Shown here: piece after piece, positions 7,300 through 16,404 of the stretch | How positions within the stretch are numbered: the first letter of the stretch is position 1 | Layout: every line of letters begins with the position of its first letter | Assembly (NCBI GenBank): GCA_009782025.1 | Contig: WQUQ01000231.1 | Coordinates: forward strand, 1 to 21,607 | DNA from: Desulfobulbus sp. | GTDB taxonomy: Bacteria; Pseudomonadota; Gammaproteobacteria; Burkholderiales; Rhodocyclaceae | Length of the DNA stretch: 21,607 bases | Reading direction: 5' to 3' | Translations under genes and position numbers: made by a program | Notes under the pieces: generated by a model | What the model saw: the letters and a program-made list of their open reading frames with translations, nothing else | The model's database searches: none | What the model was told of the DNA's origin: nothing

Positions 7300-7943
7300 C
7301 CCGCTACGCCATGACCATCGATCTGCGCCGCTGCGTCGGCTGCCAGACCTGTACGGCCGCGTGCAAGAACGCCAACGCAACACCGCCGGGCGTGCAATGG
7401 CGGCGCGTCCTCGATCTGGAGAGCGGCGAATTTCCCGATGTCCGCCGCAGCTTCATGCCGGTGGCCTGCATGCACTGCGACGAGCCACCCTGCGAGAACG
7501 TCTGCCCGACCACGGCCACCAAAAAACGGGCGGATGGCCTGGTCACCATCGACTACGACCTCTGTATCGGCTGCGCCAACTGCATCATGGCCTGCCCTTA
7601 CGAAGCGCGCAGCATCGCCCACGAAGCCCATTTCGCCTATGGCGACAAGCCGATTGCCTCGGAAGCCGTGCGCTTCGACCCGGGCCGTCTGGCGGTAGCG
7701 ACCAAATGCTCCTTCTGCAAGGAGCGCATTGATCTGGCGGCGACCACCGGCCAGGTTCCCGGCCGCGACCCCGAGGTAACGCCGGTCTGCGTCAATTCCT
7801 GCATGTCCGGCGCCATGAAATTCGGCGACCTGGACGATCCGCAAAGCGTGGTTTCCCGCTTCCTGGCCGAAACCAGGCAGTTTCGCATCCACGAGGAACT
7901 CGGCACCGGGCCGGGGGTTTACTACATCTGGGACGCGCCATGA
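7296..7943 (+). CDS. padC: Phenylacetyl-CoA:acceptor oxidoreductase, iron-sulfur subunit PadC
   Basis: Electron-transfer subunit of the PadBCD complex, in the DmsB/NrfC-type four-cluster ferredoxin family, 215 residues. Cys groups occur in the expected order: CVGCQTCTAAC, CMHCDEPPCENVCP, CIGCANCIMACP, and CSFCKER paired with the later CVNSC, enough for four [4Fe-4S] clusters. It should carry electrons from PadB to the membrane subunit PadD. No signal peptide is visible, so it is cytoplasmic like PadB. The start ATG overlaps the padB stop (ATGA), with CGGAGGAG 8 nt upstream inside padB. The stop overlaps padD in the same way, so the three subunits are probably translationally coupled. Confidence 0.93.
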   Translation: MTRYAMTIDLRRCVGCQTCTAACKNANATPPGVQWRRVLDLESGEFPDVRRSFMPVACMHCDEPPCENVCPTTATKKRADGLVTIDYDLCIGCANCIMACPYEARSIAHEAHFAYGDKPIASEAVRFDPGRLAVATKCSFCKERIDLAATTGQVPGRDPEVTPVCVNSCMSGAMKFGDLDDPQSVVSRFLAETRQFRIHEELGTGPGVYYIWDAP

Positions 7944-8881
7944 TGATGACCAAACCCGCTTTTCCTGCCGCCGCGCTTTCCACCACTGTCCCCCGGCACC
8001 TGAGCGCCAGGCGCCAGAATTATTGGGATTGGCGCGCCGCTGGCAACTTCATCGGCGGCGGCACCGGCGGCAGCCTGCTCTTTTTCACCGCCTGGGTCGC
8101 CCAGGGCAGCGGCGCTTTCATCGCCCTGGCGCTGATCGCCCTGGCCGTGATGGCCGTTGGGCTGACCTGCGTCTGGCTGGAAATCGGCCGTCCCTGGCGG
8201 GCGCTCAACGTCTTCCGCCATTCAACCTCGTGGATGACGCGCGAGGCGGCGGTAGCGACCCTGCTGTTCGCCGTCACCCTGCCCATCCTCTTTTTCGCCA
8301 ACGCCGCCCTGTTCTGGATCAGCGGCCTGCTCGGGCTGCTGTTCGTCTATAGCCAGGCGCGCATCCTGACTGCCGACAAGGGCATTCCGGCCTGGCGGCA
8401 TCCGCGCTGCGTGCCGCTGATGTTGAGCACAGGCCTGTGCGAGGGCGCCGGCCTGCTGGCCCTGCTCGCGCCCTGGCTGGCCCCGGCGGCCGGCAACTGG
8501 CTGCCGCCCCTGCTCACCGGGCTGATCGTGGCGCGCGTTCTGCTGTGGCGGGAATATCTCGATGGCCTGCGCCAGGCCGGCATTCCGCGCGGCGCACTCG
8601 ATGTGCTGCAAGCCCTCGACCGTCCTTTCGTCGTCGTCGGCCATGCCGTGCCGGTCGCGCTGCTGCTGGTTAGCTGGCTGGATGCCGCCGCCGCTCTGCG
8701 CCCGCTGCTGACCGCGCTGGCCGGTTTTTGCGCGCTGACCGCCGGCTGGGCCATCAAATACAACCTGGTGCGCCGGGCTTCCTGGAACCAGGGTTTTGCC
8801 TTGCCGCACCAGCCGGTGCGCGGGCGTAAAACAGCAACGATGGCGCCAACGGCTGGACGGAACGACGCGGCGAGCCTTTAA
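7940..8881 (+). CDS. padD: Phenylacetyl-CoA:acceptor oxidoreductase, NrfD/DmsC-like membrane subunit PadD
   Basis: A 313-residue integral membrane protein with about eight hydrophobic segments (roughly residues 34-52, 57-78, 102-120, 123-141, 158-179, 186-202, 228-246 and 250-270). The first follows a WDWRAAGNFIGGGTGGS sequence typical of NrfD/DmsC anchors. It should anchor PadBC and pass electrons to ubiquinone; as known for the Thauera/Azoarcus enzyme, activity is membrane-bound. Three consecutive ATG codons occur at 7940, 7943 and 7946; the first gives the ATGA overlap with padC. The C-terminal 45 residues are polar. A 59-bp gap separates it from padE. Confidence 0.9.
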   Translation: MMMTKPAFPAAALSTTVPRHLSARRQNYWDWRAAGNFIGGGTGGSLLFFTAWVAQGSGAFIALALIALAVMAVGLTCVWLEIGRPWRALNVFRHSTSWMTREAAVATLLFAVTLPILFFANAALFWISGLLGLLFVYSQARILTADKGIPAWRHPRCVPLMLSTGLCEGAGLLALLAPWLAPAAGNWLPPLLTGLIVARVLLWREYLDGLRQAGIPRGALDVLQALDRPFVVVGHAVPVALLLVSWLDAAAALRPLLTALAGFCALTAGWAIKYNLVRRASWNQGFALPHQPVRGRKTATMAPTAGRNDAASL

Positions 8882-8940
8882 GCGAAATCCATGCTGGTAA
8901 TCCCAAGGCGGGATCGCCAGCGCAATGGCAGGAGGAGATC

Positions 8941-9513
8941 ATGTACGAAGTGCGTTTGCACGGACGCGGCGGCCAGGGCGCCGTACTGGCGGCGGGCATT
9001 CTCGCCGCCGCCCTGGTCGAGGAAGGCAAGTTCGCCGTTGCCATCCCGTCGTTCGGCTTCGAGCGCCGGGGCGCGCCGGTGGCGGCCTTTCTGCGCTGTG
9101 ACGAGCGGGAGATCCGCCGCATGACCAATATCTACACGCCTGACTGCGTGATTTGCATTGATCCAACCGTATCCCGTTCGGTTGATATTCTGGCCGGCCT
9201 CAAGCCCGGCGGCGCGCTGATTCAGACCAGCAACCGGCCCGTTGAGGAATTACTCCTGAACGAGGCCGTGGGCACGGTCGGGTTGTGCGACGCAGTGCGT
9301 CTGGCGCGCGAGATTTTCGGCCGCCCGATCACCAACACCCTGATGCTCGCCGCCTTTGCCCGCGCCACCGGCGTCGTGTCGCTGGCAGCATTACAGCAGG
9401 CGCTGCGCGACTCGGAATTCCGCGATGCCGGCCTCAGCCAGAACCTGCTGGCCCTGGAACGGGGTTACCACGAAACAACCGTGCATCATCTGGAAAGGAG
9501 GGCCGCCGCATGA
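8941..9513 (+). CDS. padE: NADH-dependent phenylglyoxylate dehydrogenase, gamma subunit PadE
   Basis: Gamma-type subunit of the 2-oxoacid:acceptor oxidoreductase family, 190 residues. It begins with the classic HGRGGQGAVLAAGILAAAL and continues with AIPSFGFERRGAPVAAFLR, both hallmarks of pyruvate/ketoisovalerate oxidoreductase gamma domains. In the phenylglyoxylate enzyme it helps form the core with the alpha (PadG) and beta (PadI) parts that oxidatively decarboxylates phenylglyoxylate with CoA to benzoyl-CoA. A strong ribosome site (GGCAGGAGG) sits just upstream, as expected for the first gene of a new complex after the 59-bp gap. The stop overlaps the padF start by four bases. Confidence 0.92.
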   Translation: MYEVRLHGRGGQGAVLAAGILAAALVEEGKFAVAIPSFGFERRGAPVAAFLRCDEREIRRMTNIYTPDCVICIDPTVSRSVDILAGLKPGGALIQTSNRPVEELLLNEAVGTVGLCDAVRLAREIFGRPITNTLMLAAFARATGVVSLAALQQALRDSEFRDAGLSQNLLALERGYHETTVHHLERRAAA

Positions 9514-9821
9514 CCAGCCCTGCCAATCGTCACACCGCCTACCCGATGTTCAACCCGGCGGCCAGCCAGGTGCCGGATGATCTCTGCCCCATCGCCACCC
9601 GCATCAATCCCATGCTGCCCGGCGACTGGCGCAGCCTGCGTCCGATGGTAGATCGGGACAAATGCGTCAAGTGCGCCATCTGCTGGCTGTATTGCCCGGT
9701 GCAATGCATTGAGGAAAAACCGGCCTGGTTCGACATCAATCTCAAGACCTGCAAGGGTTGCGGCATTTGCGCCAATGAATGCCCGCACCGCGCCATCACC
9801 ATGATCGAGGAGGCCGCATGA
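9510..9821 (+). CDS. padF: NADH-dependent phenylglyoxylate dehydrogenase, delta (2[4Fe-4S] ferredoxin) subunit PadF
   Basis: A 103-residue ferredoxin-like subunit with two standard cluster motifs, CVKCAICWLYCP and CKGCGICANECP, in the C-terminal half, as in delta subunits of pyruvate:ferredoxin oxidoreductases. The N-terminal 45 residues carry no Cys ligand motif and may dock to PadE/PadG. It transfers electrons from the thiamine site toward the flavoprotein PadH. It overlaps both neighbours by four bases (ATGA at each end), so gamma, delta and alpha are probably made in step. AAAGGAGGG lies 8-16 nt upstream inside padE. Confidence 0.92.
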   Translation: MTSPANRHTAYPMFNPAASQVPDDLCPIATRINPMLPGDWRSLRPMVDRDKCVKCAICWLYCPVQCIEEKPAWFDINLKTCKGCGICANECPHRAITMIEEAA

Positions 9822-11074
9822 ACAGCGCCAGCGTTGCCGAACGGCCCGCGCCCGTCAGCGAAAAAAAGCCCAAATATATGCTCTGCGAGGGCAACGAGGC
9901 GGCGGCCCTGGGCGTCGCCCTGGCTCGGCCGGACATGGTGGCGCTCTATCCCATCACGCCGCAGTCCTCGCTGGTCGAGCATCTGGCCAAGCTCGTCGCC
10001 GATGGCCGCATGGATGCCGACGTGGTCGAAGCCGAGGGCGAGCACTCGGTGCTCTCGGTGCTCCAGGGGGCAACGCTGGCCGGCGGCCGCACCTATACCG
10101 CCACCTGCGGGCCGGGCCTGGCCTTCATGTTCGAGCCGTATTTCCGCACCGCCGGCATGCGCCTGCCGATGGTGATGACCATCGTCACCCGCGACGGCAT
10201 TACGCCGCAGTCGGTCTGGGGCGGCCATCAGGACGCCATGACGGTGCGCGAGGTGGGCTGGGTACAGATTTATTGCGAAAGCGTGCAGGAAGTGCTTGAC
10301 ACCACGGTGATGGCCTTCAAGATCGCCGAACATCACGATGTCATGTTACCCGTCAATGTCTGCCTGGATGGCAATTACCTCTCCTACGGCTCGGCCCGCA
10401 TCGAAATGCCGGAGCAGGCCGAAGTCGACGCCTTCATGGGCGGCAAGGATGTGAACTGGCATGTGGCGCTCGATCCCCTGCGCCCAATGGCCGTCGACCC
10501 GATGACCGGCAACGCCAGCGGCAGCGGCCCCGCCACCTTCGTGCGCTACCGCAAGGGCCAGTGCCGCGGTATGCAGAATGCGCTCAAGGTCATCGAGGAG
10601 GTGCACGCCGACTGGGGCCGGCGCATCGGCCGCCACTACGCCCCGCTGGTCGAGGAATACCGCCTGGACGACGCCGATTTCGCCCTGCTCACCCTGGGCA
10701 GCATGACCGGCGCCGCCAAGGACGCGGTCGATGAGGCGCGTGCCGCCGGGCGGCGGATCGGCCTCATCAAGATCAAGACCTTCAGCCCCTTCCCGATCGA
10801 CGCTTTGCAGCGCGCCCTGCGCAACGTCAAGGCGCTGGGCGTGGTCGACCGCTCGGTGGCCTTCCGCTGGAACTGTGGGCCGATGTTTCAGGAAACTCTG
10901 GGCGTCCTCTACCGCCTCGACCGCCATCTGCCGGCGCAGAGCTTCATCGGCGGCCTGGCCGGGGCGGACATCACGGTGGAACATTTCCATCGGGTCATCA
11001 ATGACACCGAGGCGCTGATGCAGCAGCCGGAGCGGATTTACCACGAGCCGGTGTGGCTGAACGAGAAGGACTGA
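9818..11074 (+). CDS. padG: NADH-dependent phenylglyoxylate dehydrogenase, alpha subunit PadG
   Basis: Alpha subunit (418 residues) of the five-subunit phenylglyoxylate:NAD oxidoreductase. The pyrimidine-binding domain I shows EGNEAAALGVALARPDMV, YPITPQSSLVEHL, EAEGEHSVLSVLQGA and TYTATCGPGLAFMFE, the pattern of pyruvate:ferredoxin oxidoreductase alpha chains. The C-terminal half is the transketolase-C-like domain (DDADFALLTLGSMTGAAKDA). It builds the thiamine pyrophosphate site with PadI. The frame is open upstream to 9779, but the ATG at 9818 overlaps the padF stop and has GAGGAGG before it, so it is preferred. Only 3 nt separate its stop from the padH start. Confidence 0.94.
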   Translation: MNSASVAERPAPVSEKKPKYMLCEGNEAAALGVALARPDMVALYPITPQSSLVEHLAKLVADGRMDADVVEAEGEHSVLSVLQGATLAGGRTYTATCGPGLAFMFEPYFRTAGMRLPMVMTIVTRDGITPQSVWGGHQDAMTVREVGWVQIYCESVQEVLDTTVMAFKIAEHHDVMLPVNVCLDGNYLSYGSARIEMPEQAEVDAFMGGKDVNWHVALDPLRPMAVDPMTGNASGSGPATFVRYRKGQCRGMQNALKVIEEVHADWGRRIGRHYAPLVEEYRLDDADFALLTLGSMTGAAKDAVDEARAAGRRIGLIKIKTFSPFPIDALQRALRNVKALGVVDRSVAFRWNCGPMFQETLGVLYRLDRHLPAQSFIGGLAGADITVEHFHRVINDTEALMQQPERIYHEPVWLNEKD

Positions 11075-11077
11075 ACC

Positions 11078-12334
11078 ATGGACGCCACTCAATACCTTAT
11101 CGTCGGCAGCAGTCACGCCGCCATCGAAGCCGTCAATGCCATCCGTCTGCACGACGCCGAGGGCAGTTTGACCCTGGCGACCAAGGATTCGCAGTTGCCT
11201 TATTCGCCGACCGTGCTGCCCTATGTGGTGTCGGGCCGCTCGTCGCCTGACCGCGCTTTTCTGCGCGATGACAATTTCTTCGCCCGGCAGAAAGTGGATT
11301 TTCGCCGCGGCTGCGCCCTTTCCGCGCTTGACCCGCAGCGCAAGCTGGCCCGCTTTGCCGACGGCAGCGAAATCGCCTTCGACAAAATTCTGCTCGCCAC
11401 CGGCGCGGCCCCCGTCCGTCCGCCCATCCCCGGCCTCGACACCGTGCCCTGTCACGTCCTGCGCACGCTCGACGACGCCACCGGCCTCCGGGCCGCCAGC
11501 GGCAGGGCCAGGCGGGCCGTGGTTCTCGGCGGCGGACTGGTCGGCATGCACGCCGCCGAAAATCTGGTCGAGGCCGGCCAGGTCGAGGTCACCATCGTCG
11601 AAATGAACAGCCAGGTCATGGGCGGCTATTTCGACGCCACCGCTGCCGCGCTGATCGAAAAAGCCTTTGCCGCTCACGGCGCGCGTCTGCTCACGGGCCA
11701 CAAGGTGGTAGCCGCCGCCCCGGCCGGACAAGGGGCTGTGCTGGCTCTGGACAATGGCGAAAACCTGGAGGCCGATCTGCTGCTCGTCGCCGTCGGTGTG
11801 CAGCCCGACCTCGGCTATCTGAACGGCAGCGGCGTTGCCTGCCAGGCCGGTATCTTGGTCGACGACACCATGCAGACCAGCGCCGCCGGCGTCTGGGCCG
11901 CCGGCGATTGCGCCCAGGCGCGCAATTTTTTCACCGGAACCAATACGCTCAACGCCATTTTGCCCGCCGCCGCCGAGCAGGGCCGCATCGCCGGCATGGC
12001 GATGGCCGGCGACTCCGACCTCAAACCGTATCGCGGCGGCGTGCCGTTGAATACCTACCGCTTCTTCGGCCATCACGCCCTTTCCGTCGGCAATGGCGAT
12101 GCGCCGCCGGGGGCCGAGGTCATGACGCGCCTCGATGAAGCCCAGGGGCGCTATCTCAAGGCCATTTTCCACGAAGACTGCCTGCGCGGCATTTTCGCCA
12201 TCGACGAATTTTTCGATGGCGGCGTGATGTGGGAACTCATCCGCCGCCGCATCGACCTGTCGGCGATGCGCGAGCGGTTTTTTGCCGATCCCCTCGCGGC
12301 GGGCCGCGAGTTGATGTCGCAACACTGGCGCTAG
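11078..12334 (+). CDS. padH: NADH-dependent phenylglyoxylate dehydrogenase, epsilon (FAD/NAD) subunit PadH
   Basis: A 418-residue flavoprotein of the class-I pyridine-nucleotide-disulfide oxidoreductase fold without redox Cys pair. The N-terminal FAD-binding loop reads IVGSSHAAIEAV, a GxSxxA variant of GxGxxG found in NADH-ferredoxin reductase-like proteins. The NAD loop is VLGGGLVGMHAAE near residue 150, and the second FAD motif is GVWAAGDCAQ. In the family it takes electrons from the ferredoxin clusters and reduces NAD+, which makes this 2-oxoacid oxidoreductase NAD-linked rather than ferredoxin-linked. GAGAAGGA precedes the start; a similar GGAGAAGG precedes padI. Confidence 0.92.
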   Translation: MDATQYLIVGSSHAAIEAVNAIRLHDAEGSLTLATKDSQLPYSPTVLPYVVSGRSSPDRAFLRDDNFFARQKVDFRRGCALSALDPQRKLARFADGSEIAFDKILLATGAAPVRPPIPGLDTVPCHVLRTLDDATGLRAASGRARRAVVLGGGLVGMHAAENLVEAGQVEVTIVEMNSQVMGGYFDATAAALIEKAFAAHGARLLTGHKVVAAAPAGQGAVLALDNGENLEADLLLVAVGVQPDLGYLNGSGVACQAGILVDDTMQTSAAGVWAAGDCAQARNFFTGTNTLNAILPAAAEQGRIAGMAMAGDSDLKPYRGGVPLNTYRFFGHHALSVGNGDAPPGAEVMTRLDEAQGRYLKAIFHEDCLRGIFAIDEFFDGGVMWELIRRRIDLSAMRERFFADPLAAGRELMSQHWR

Positions 12335-12343
12335 GAGAAGGAC

Positions 12344-13660
12344 ATGGGAAACGCCTGTAACACCATCACCTTCAACGCCGCCCAATGCGACGGCTGCGGC
12401 CTGTGCATGACCGCCTGCGCGGAAACCAAGGGCAGCGCCCGCATCCAGGTGTTGCCGGCTGAGGATAAGACTTATGCCCTGAGCCTGTGCCGCCAGTGCG
12501 GCGATCCGCACTGCGTCTCGACCTGCCCGACCGGAGCCTTGACCAAGGATGTCGACACCGGAGTTATCGCCTGGAATGGCGACAAGTGCGTCGATTGTCT
12601 GCTGTGCACCGTCGGCTGTTCTTATGCCGGCATCAGCCTGGACGCCCAAACCCGGCGCGTTGTCAAATGCGACACCTGCGACGGCGCGCCGGCCTGCGCC
12701 GCCGCCTGCCCGACCAAGGCATTGCGCTACGTCACCACGGCCCGCATCTACAACGAGGTGCGCGACTGGGAAGACCTGTTCGCCCCCGGCCTCTCCGGCT
12801 GCCAGGGCTGCAATACCGAACTCCTGATGCGCCACACCATGCGCCGGGTCGGCCCGGACAGCGTGCTGGCGACGCCGCCGGGCTGTGTGCCGGGCATGGG
12901 TTCGGTCGGCTTCAACGGCCTGGCCGGTACCAAGGTGCCGGTTTTTCATCCGCTGCTGACCAATACCGCCGCCATGCTGGCCGGCGTCAAACGCCAGTAC
13001 AACCGGCTGGGCCGCGAGGTGACGGCGATTGCCATCGCCGGCGACGGCGGTGCCGCCGACGTCGGTTTCCAGTCCCTGTCGGGCGCGGCGGAGCGCGGCG
13101 AGCAGATGCTGTTCATGGTCATCGACAACGAGGGCTACATGAACACCGGCATGCAGCGCTCCGGCTGCACTCCCTTCGGCGCGTGGACGTCCACCACGCC
13201 GGTCGGCCCAGAATCCCGGGGCAAGAGCCAGGACGCCAAGAATCTGCCGCTCATCATGATGCAGCACCGTTGCGCCTATGTCGCCACCGCCTCGACCGCC
13301 TACATGGAAGATTTCTACGACAAGCTCGACCGGGCCATCCAGGCGGCGAAAACAGGCTTTGCCTACCTGCATGTGTATTCGCCGTGCACCACCGGCTGGC
13401 GCTTTCCCGCCGATCAAAACATGGAAGTGGCGAGAAAGGCGGTGGAAACCAATTTCGTTCTGCTCTGGGAATACACCCCCGGCCAGGGCTTGCGCTTCAC
13501 CCATGCGCCGGACAATCCCCTGCCGGTCACCGCTTATCTCAAAGTCATGGGCCGCTTCCGCCACCTGAGTCCTGAACAGATCAGCCACATTCAGAACAAG
13601 ATCGAGGAAAACTCGGCTTTTGTAACCAGCCTCGCCCAGTCCGCAGCGGCCCAAGCATGA
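12344..13660 (+). CDS. padI: NADH-dependent phenylglyoxylate dehydrogenase, beta subunit PadI (ferredoxin-TPP fusion)
   Basis: A 438-residue fusion. Residues 15-122 form a four-cluster ferredoxin domain: CDGCGLCMTAC, CRQCGDPHCVSTCP, CVDCLLCTVGC, then Cys109/112/118/122. Residues from about 150 form the thiamine-pyrophosphate beta domain, with Cys153, Cys156 and Cys181 placed like the [4Fe-4S] ligands of pyruvate oxidoreductase beta chains. The TPP motif is GDGGAADVGFQS with the downstream Asn in DNEGYMNTG. It binds the cofactor that attacks the keto group of phenylglyoxylate and starts the electron chain to PadF and PadH. Its length fits the largest subunits described for the Azoarcus enzyme. 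Confidence 0.93.
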   Translation: MGNACNTITFNAAQCDGCGLCMTACAETKGSARIQVLPAEDKTYALSLCRQCGDPHCVSTCPTGALTKDVDTGVIAWNGDKCVDCLLCTVGCSYAGISLDAQTRRVVKCDTCDGAPACAAACPTKALRYVTTARIYNEVRDWEDLFAPGLSGCQGCNTELLMRHTMRRVGPDSVLATPPGCVPGMGSVGFNGLAGTKVPVFHPLLTNTAAMLAGVKRQYNRLGREVTAIAIAGDGGAADVGFQSLSGAAERGEQMLFMVIDNEGYMNTGMQRSGCTPFGAWTSTTPVGPESRGKSQDAKNLPLIMMQHRCAYVATASTAYMEDFYDKLDRAIQAAKTGFAYLHVYSPCTTGWRFPADQNMEVARKAVETNFVLLWEYTPGQGLRFTHAPDNPLPVTAYLKVMGRFRHLSPEQISHIQNKIEENSAFVTSLAQSAAAQA

Positions 13661-13681
13661 ATAAAACGGAGGAATGACAAG

Positions 13682-15013
<1,332 letters not shown>

Positions 15014-15017
15014 GCAC

Positions 15018-15044
15018 GGGGCTGGCCGGCGGAGCAGCGGCCCC
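15018..15044 (+). terminator. GC-rich hairpin after padJ (possible weak transcript end)
   Basis: GGGGCTG (15018-15024) can pair with CGGCCCC (15038-15044), including one G-U pair, around a 13-nt loop just after the padJ stop. No T-run follows, so it is not a classic intrinsic terminator. It could protect the 3' end of the pad transcript or act with Rho. Confidence 0.25.
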
Positions 15045-15102
15045 GCCAGTCAGCGAATGAAATCCGGGAACAGGAGGACAAAACGAACCGAGATAAATTT
15101 CT

Positions 15103-15142
15103 TGATACAAATTAAGCAAAAATAATTTTTAATCTGGATCAA
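15103..15142. promoter_or_regulatory. Putative PaaX-type operator C with overlapping promoter of the ABC transporter
   Basis: Arms TTGATAC (15103-15109) and GGATCAA (15136-15142) form an inverted repeat with one mismatched pair; TGATAC and GGATCA are 26 nt apart, close to the 27-28 nt at the other two sites. The left end continues GATACAAAT, as in operator A. The core is AT-rich. TTGATA could serve as -35 with TTTAAT (15128-15133) as -10, though the 19-nt spacer is long. The left arm also reads TTGAT-N4-ATTAA (15103-15116), one base off an FNR box, with TCAAAT at 15139-15144 as a -10. These readings cannot be separated here. Confidence 0.5.
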
Positions 15143-15156
15143 ATAAAGCAAACCCG

Positions 15157-15170
15157 CGAGGCCTTCCTCG
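15157..15170 (+). other. Short hairpin in the transporter leader
   Basis: CGAGG and CCTCG pair around a 4-nt CCTT loop, followed by TTTCTTATT. The 5-bp stem is too short for a confident terminator. It may slightly attenuate or simply stabilise the leader. Confidence 0.2.
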
Positions 15171-15227
15171 TTTCTTATTCAAAAGAGCGCCCATTGATCC
15201 GCTCAAGCACTTATCGGAGGAGATGAC

Positions 15228-16382
15228 ATGATGAAAACCACAACCACGGCCGGTATCGTCCTGGCCGCCACGACGCTGCTGGCAAGCGGCGCGGCATTGG
15301 CCCAGATCAAGATCGGCATCACGGTGGCGGCCACGGGGCCGGCGGCCTCGCTGGGCATTCCGCAAAAAAACACAGTGTCGCTGCTGCCCAAGGAAATCGC
15401 CGGCAAGAAGATCGAATACATCGCGCTCGACGATGCCTCCGACACTACGACAGCGGTCAAGAACACGCGCAAGTTCATCGACGAGGACAAGGTCGATCTG
15501 GTCATCGGTTCGAGCATCACGCCCAATTCGCTGGCCATGGTCGATGTCGCCGCCGAAGGCAAGACGCCGATGATTTCCAACGCCGCCTCGACGCTGATTG
15601 TCGAGCCGATGGACGACAAGCGTTACTGGGTGTTCAAGACGCCGCAGAACGACGCGCAGATGGCCTCGGCCATCGCCGAGCACATGGCCGGCCAGGACAT
15701 CAAGCGCGTTGGCCTGATCGCCTTTGCCAACGCCTACGGCGATTCGTGGCAGAAGGAATTCAGCAAGGCGGCGGAAGCGCGCAAGATCGAGATCGTGGCG
15801 ACCGAGCGTTTTACCCCCACCGACCAGTCGGTGACCGGCCAGGTGCTGAAGATCGCGGGGGCCAAGCCGGATGCGGTGCTGGTGCTCGGCTCCGGCACGC
15901 CGGCGGCGCTGCCGGTGCGGGCGCTCAAGGAACGCGGCTACAAGGGCAAGCTCTACCAAACCCACGGTGCGGCCAACCCCGATTTCCTGCGCGTCTGCGG
16001 CAAGGATTGCGAAGGCACCTATCTGCCCGTCGGGCCGATCCTGGTCGCCGACCAGTTGCCCGACAGCAACCCGATCAAGAAAGTGGCGATGGAATACAAG
16101 GCCGCTTACGAAGGCGCTTTCGGCGGTCAGGTTTCGCTCTTTGGCGGCTATATGTGGGATGCCCACCTGATTTTCGCCAGAGCCTTGCCCGAGGCGCTGA
16201 AGAAAGCGCAGCCGGGCACGCCCGCCTTCCGCCAGGCATTGCGTGACGCCATCGTCAACGTCAAGGATCTGCCGACCTCGCAAGCCGTGGTCAACATGAC
16301 GCCCACCGACCATCTTGGTCTCGATCAGCGTTCGCGCATGATGGTTCAGATCGTCGATGGCAAGTGGAAGCTGCTGAATTGA
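15228..16382 (+). CDS. ABC transporter periplasmic binding protein, Leu/Ile/Val-type (probable aromatic acid uptake)
   Basis: A 384-residue type I periplasmic ligand-binding protein of the LivK/HAAT family. A Sec signal peptide is clear: MMKTTTTAGIVLAATTLLAS and a predicted cut after AALA (residue 25) before QIKIG. The mature protein opens with IKIGITVAATGPAASLG, the conserved first strand, and shows VDLVIGSSITPNSLAM and VGLIAFANAYGDSW typical of the fold. Family members bind amino acids, amides or aromatic acids. Location after the pad genes and the upstream operator suggest phenylacetate or a related acid as ligand (inference). CGGAGGAG precedes the start. A 333-bp gap containing a large hairpin separates it from the permeases. 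Confidence 0.9.
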   Translation: MMKTTTTAGIVLAATTLLASGAALAQIKIGITVAATGPAASLGIPQKNTVSLLPKEIAGKKIEYIALDDASDTTTAVKNTRKFIDEDKVDLVIGSSITPNSLAMVDVAAEGKTPMISNAASTLIVEPMDDKRYWVFKTPQNDAQMASAIAEHMAGQDIKRVGLIAFANAYGDSWQKEFSKAAEARKIEIVATERFTPTDQSVTGQVLKIAGAKPDAVLVLGSGTPAALPVRALKERGYKGKLYQTHGAANPDFLRVCGKDCEGTYLPVGPILVADQLPDSNPIKKVAMEYKAAYEGAFGGQVSLFGGYMWDAHLIFARALPEALKKAQPGTPAFRQALRDAIVNVKDLPTSQAVVNMTPTDHLGLDQRSRMMVQIVDGKWKLLN

Positions 16383-16404
16383 GCAAGCGTCTGGCATAAC
16401 CATG

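Noticed and set aside
4504..7383. Long minus-strand frame opposite padB
   Set aside because: Same antisense artefact; the plus-strand frame is a clear molybdopterin oxidoreductase.
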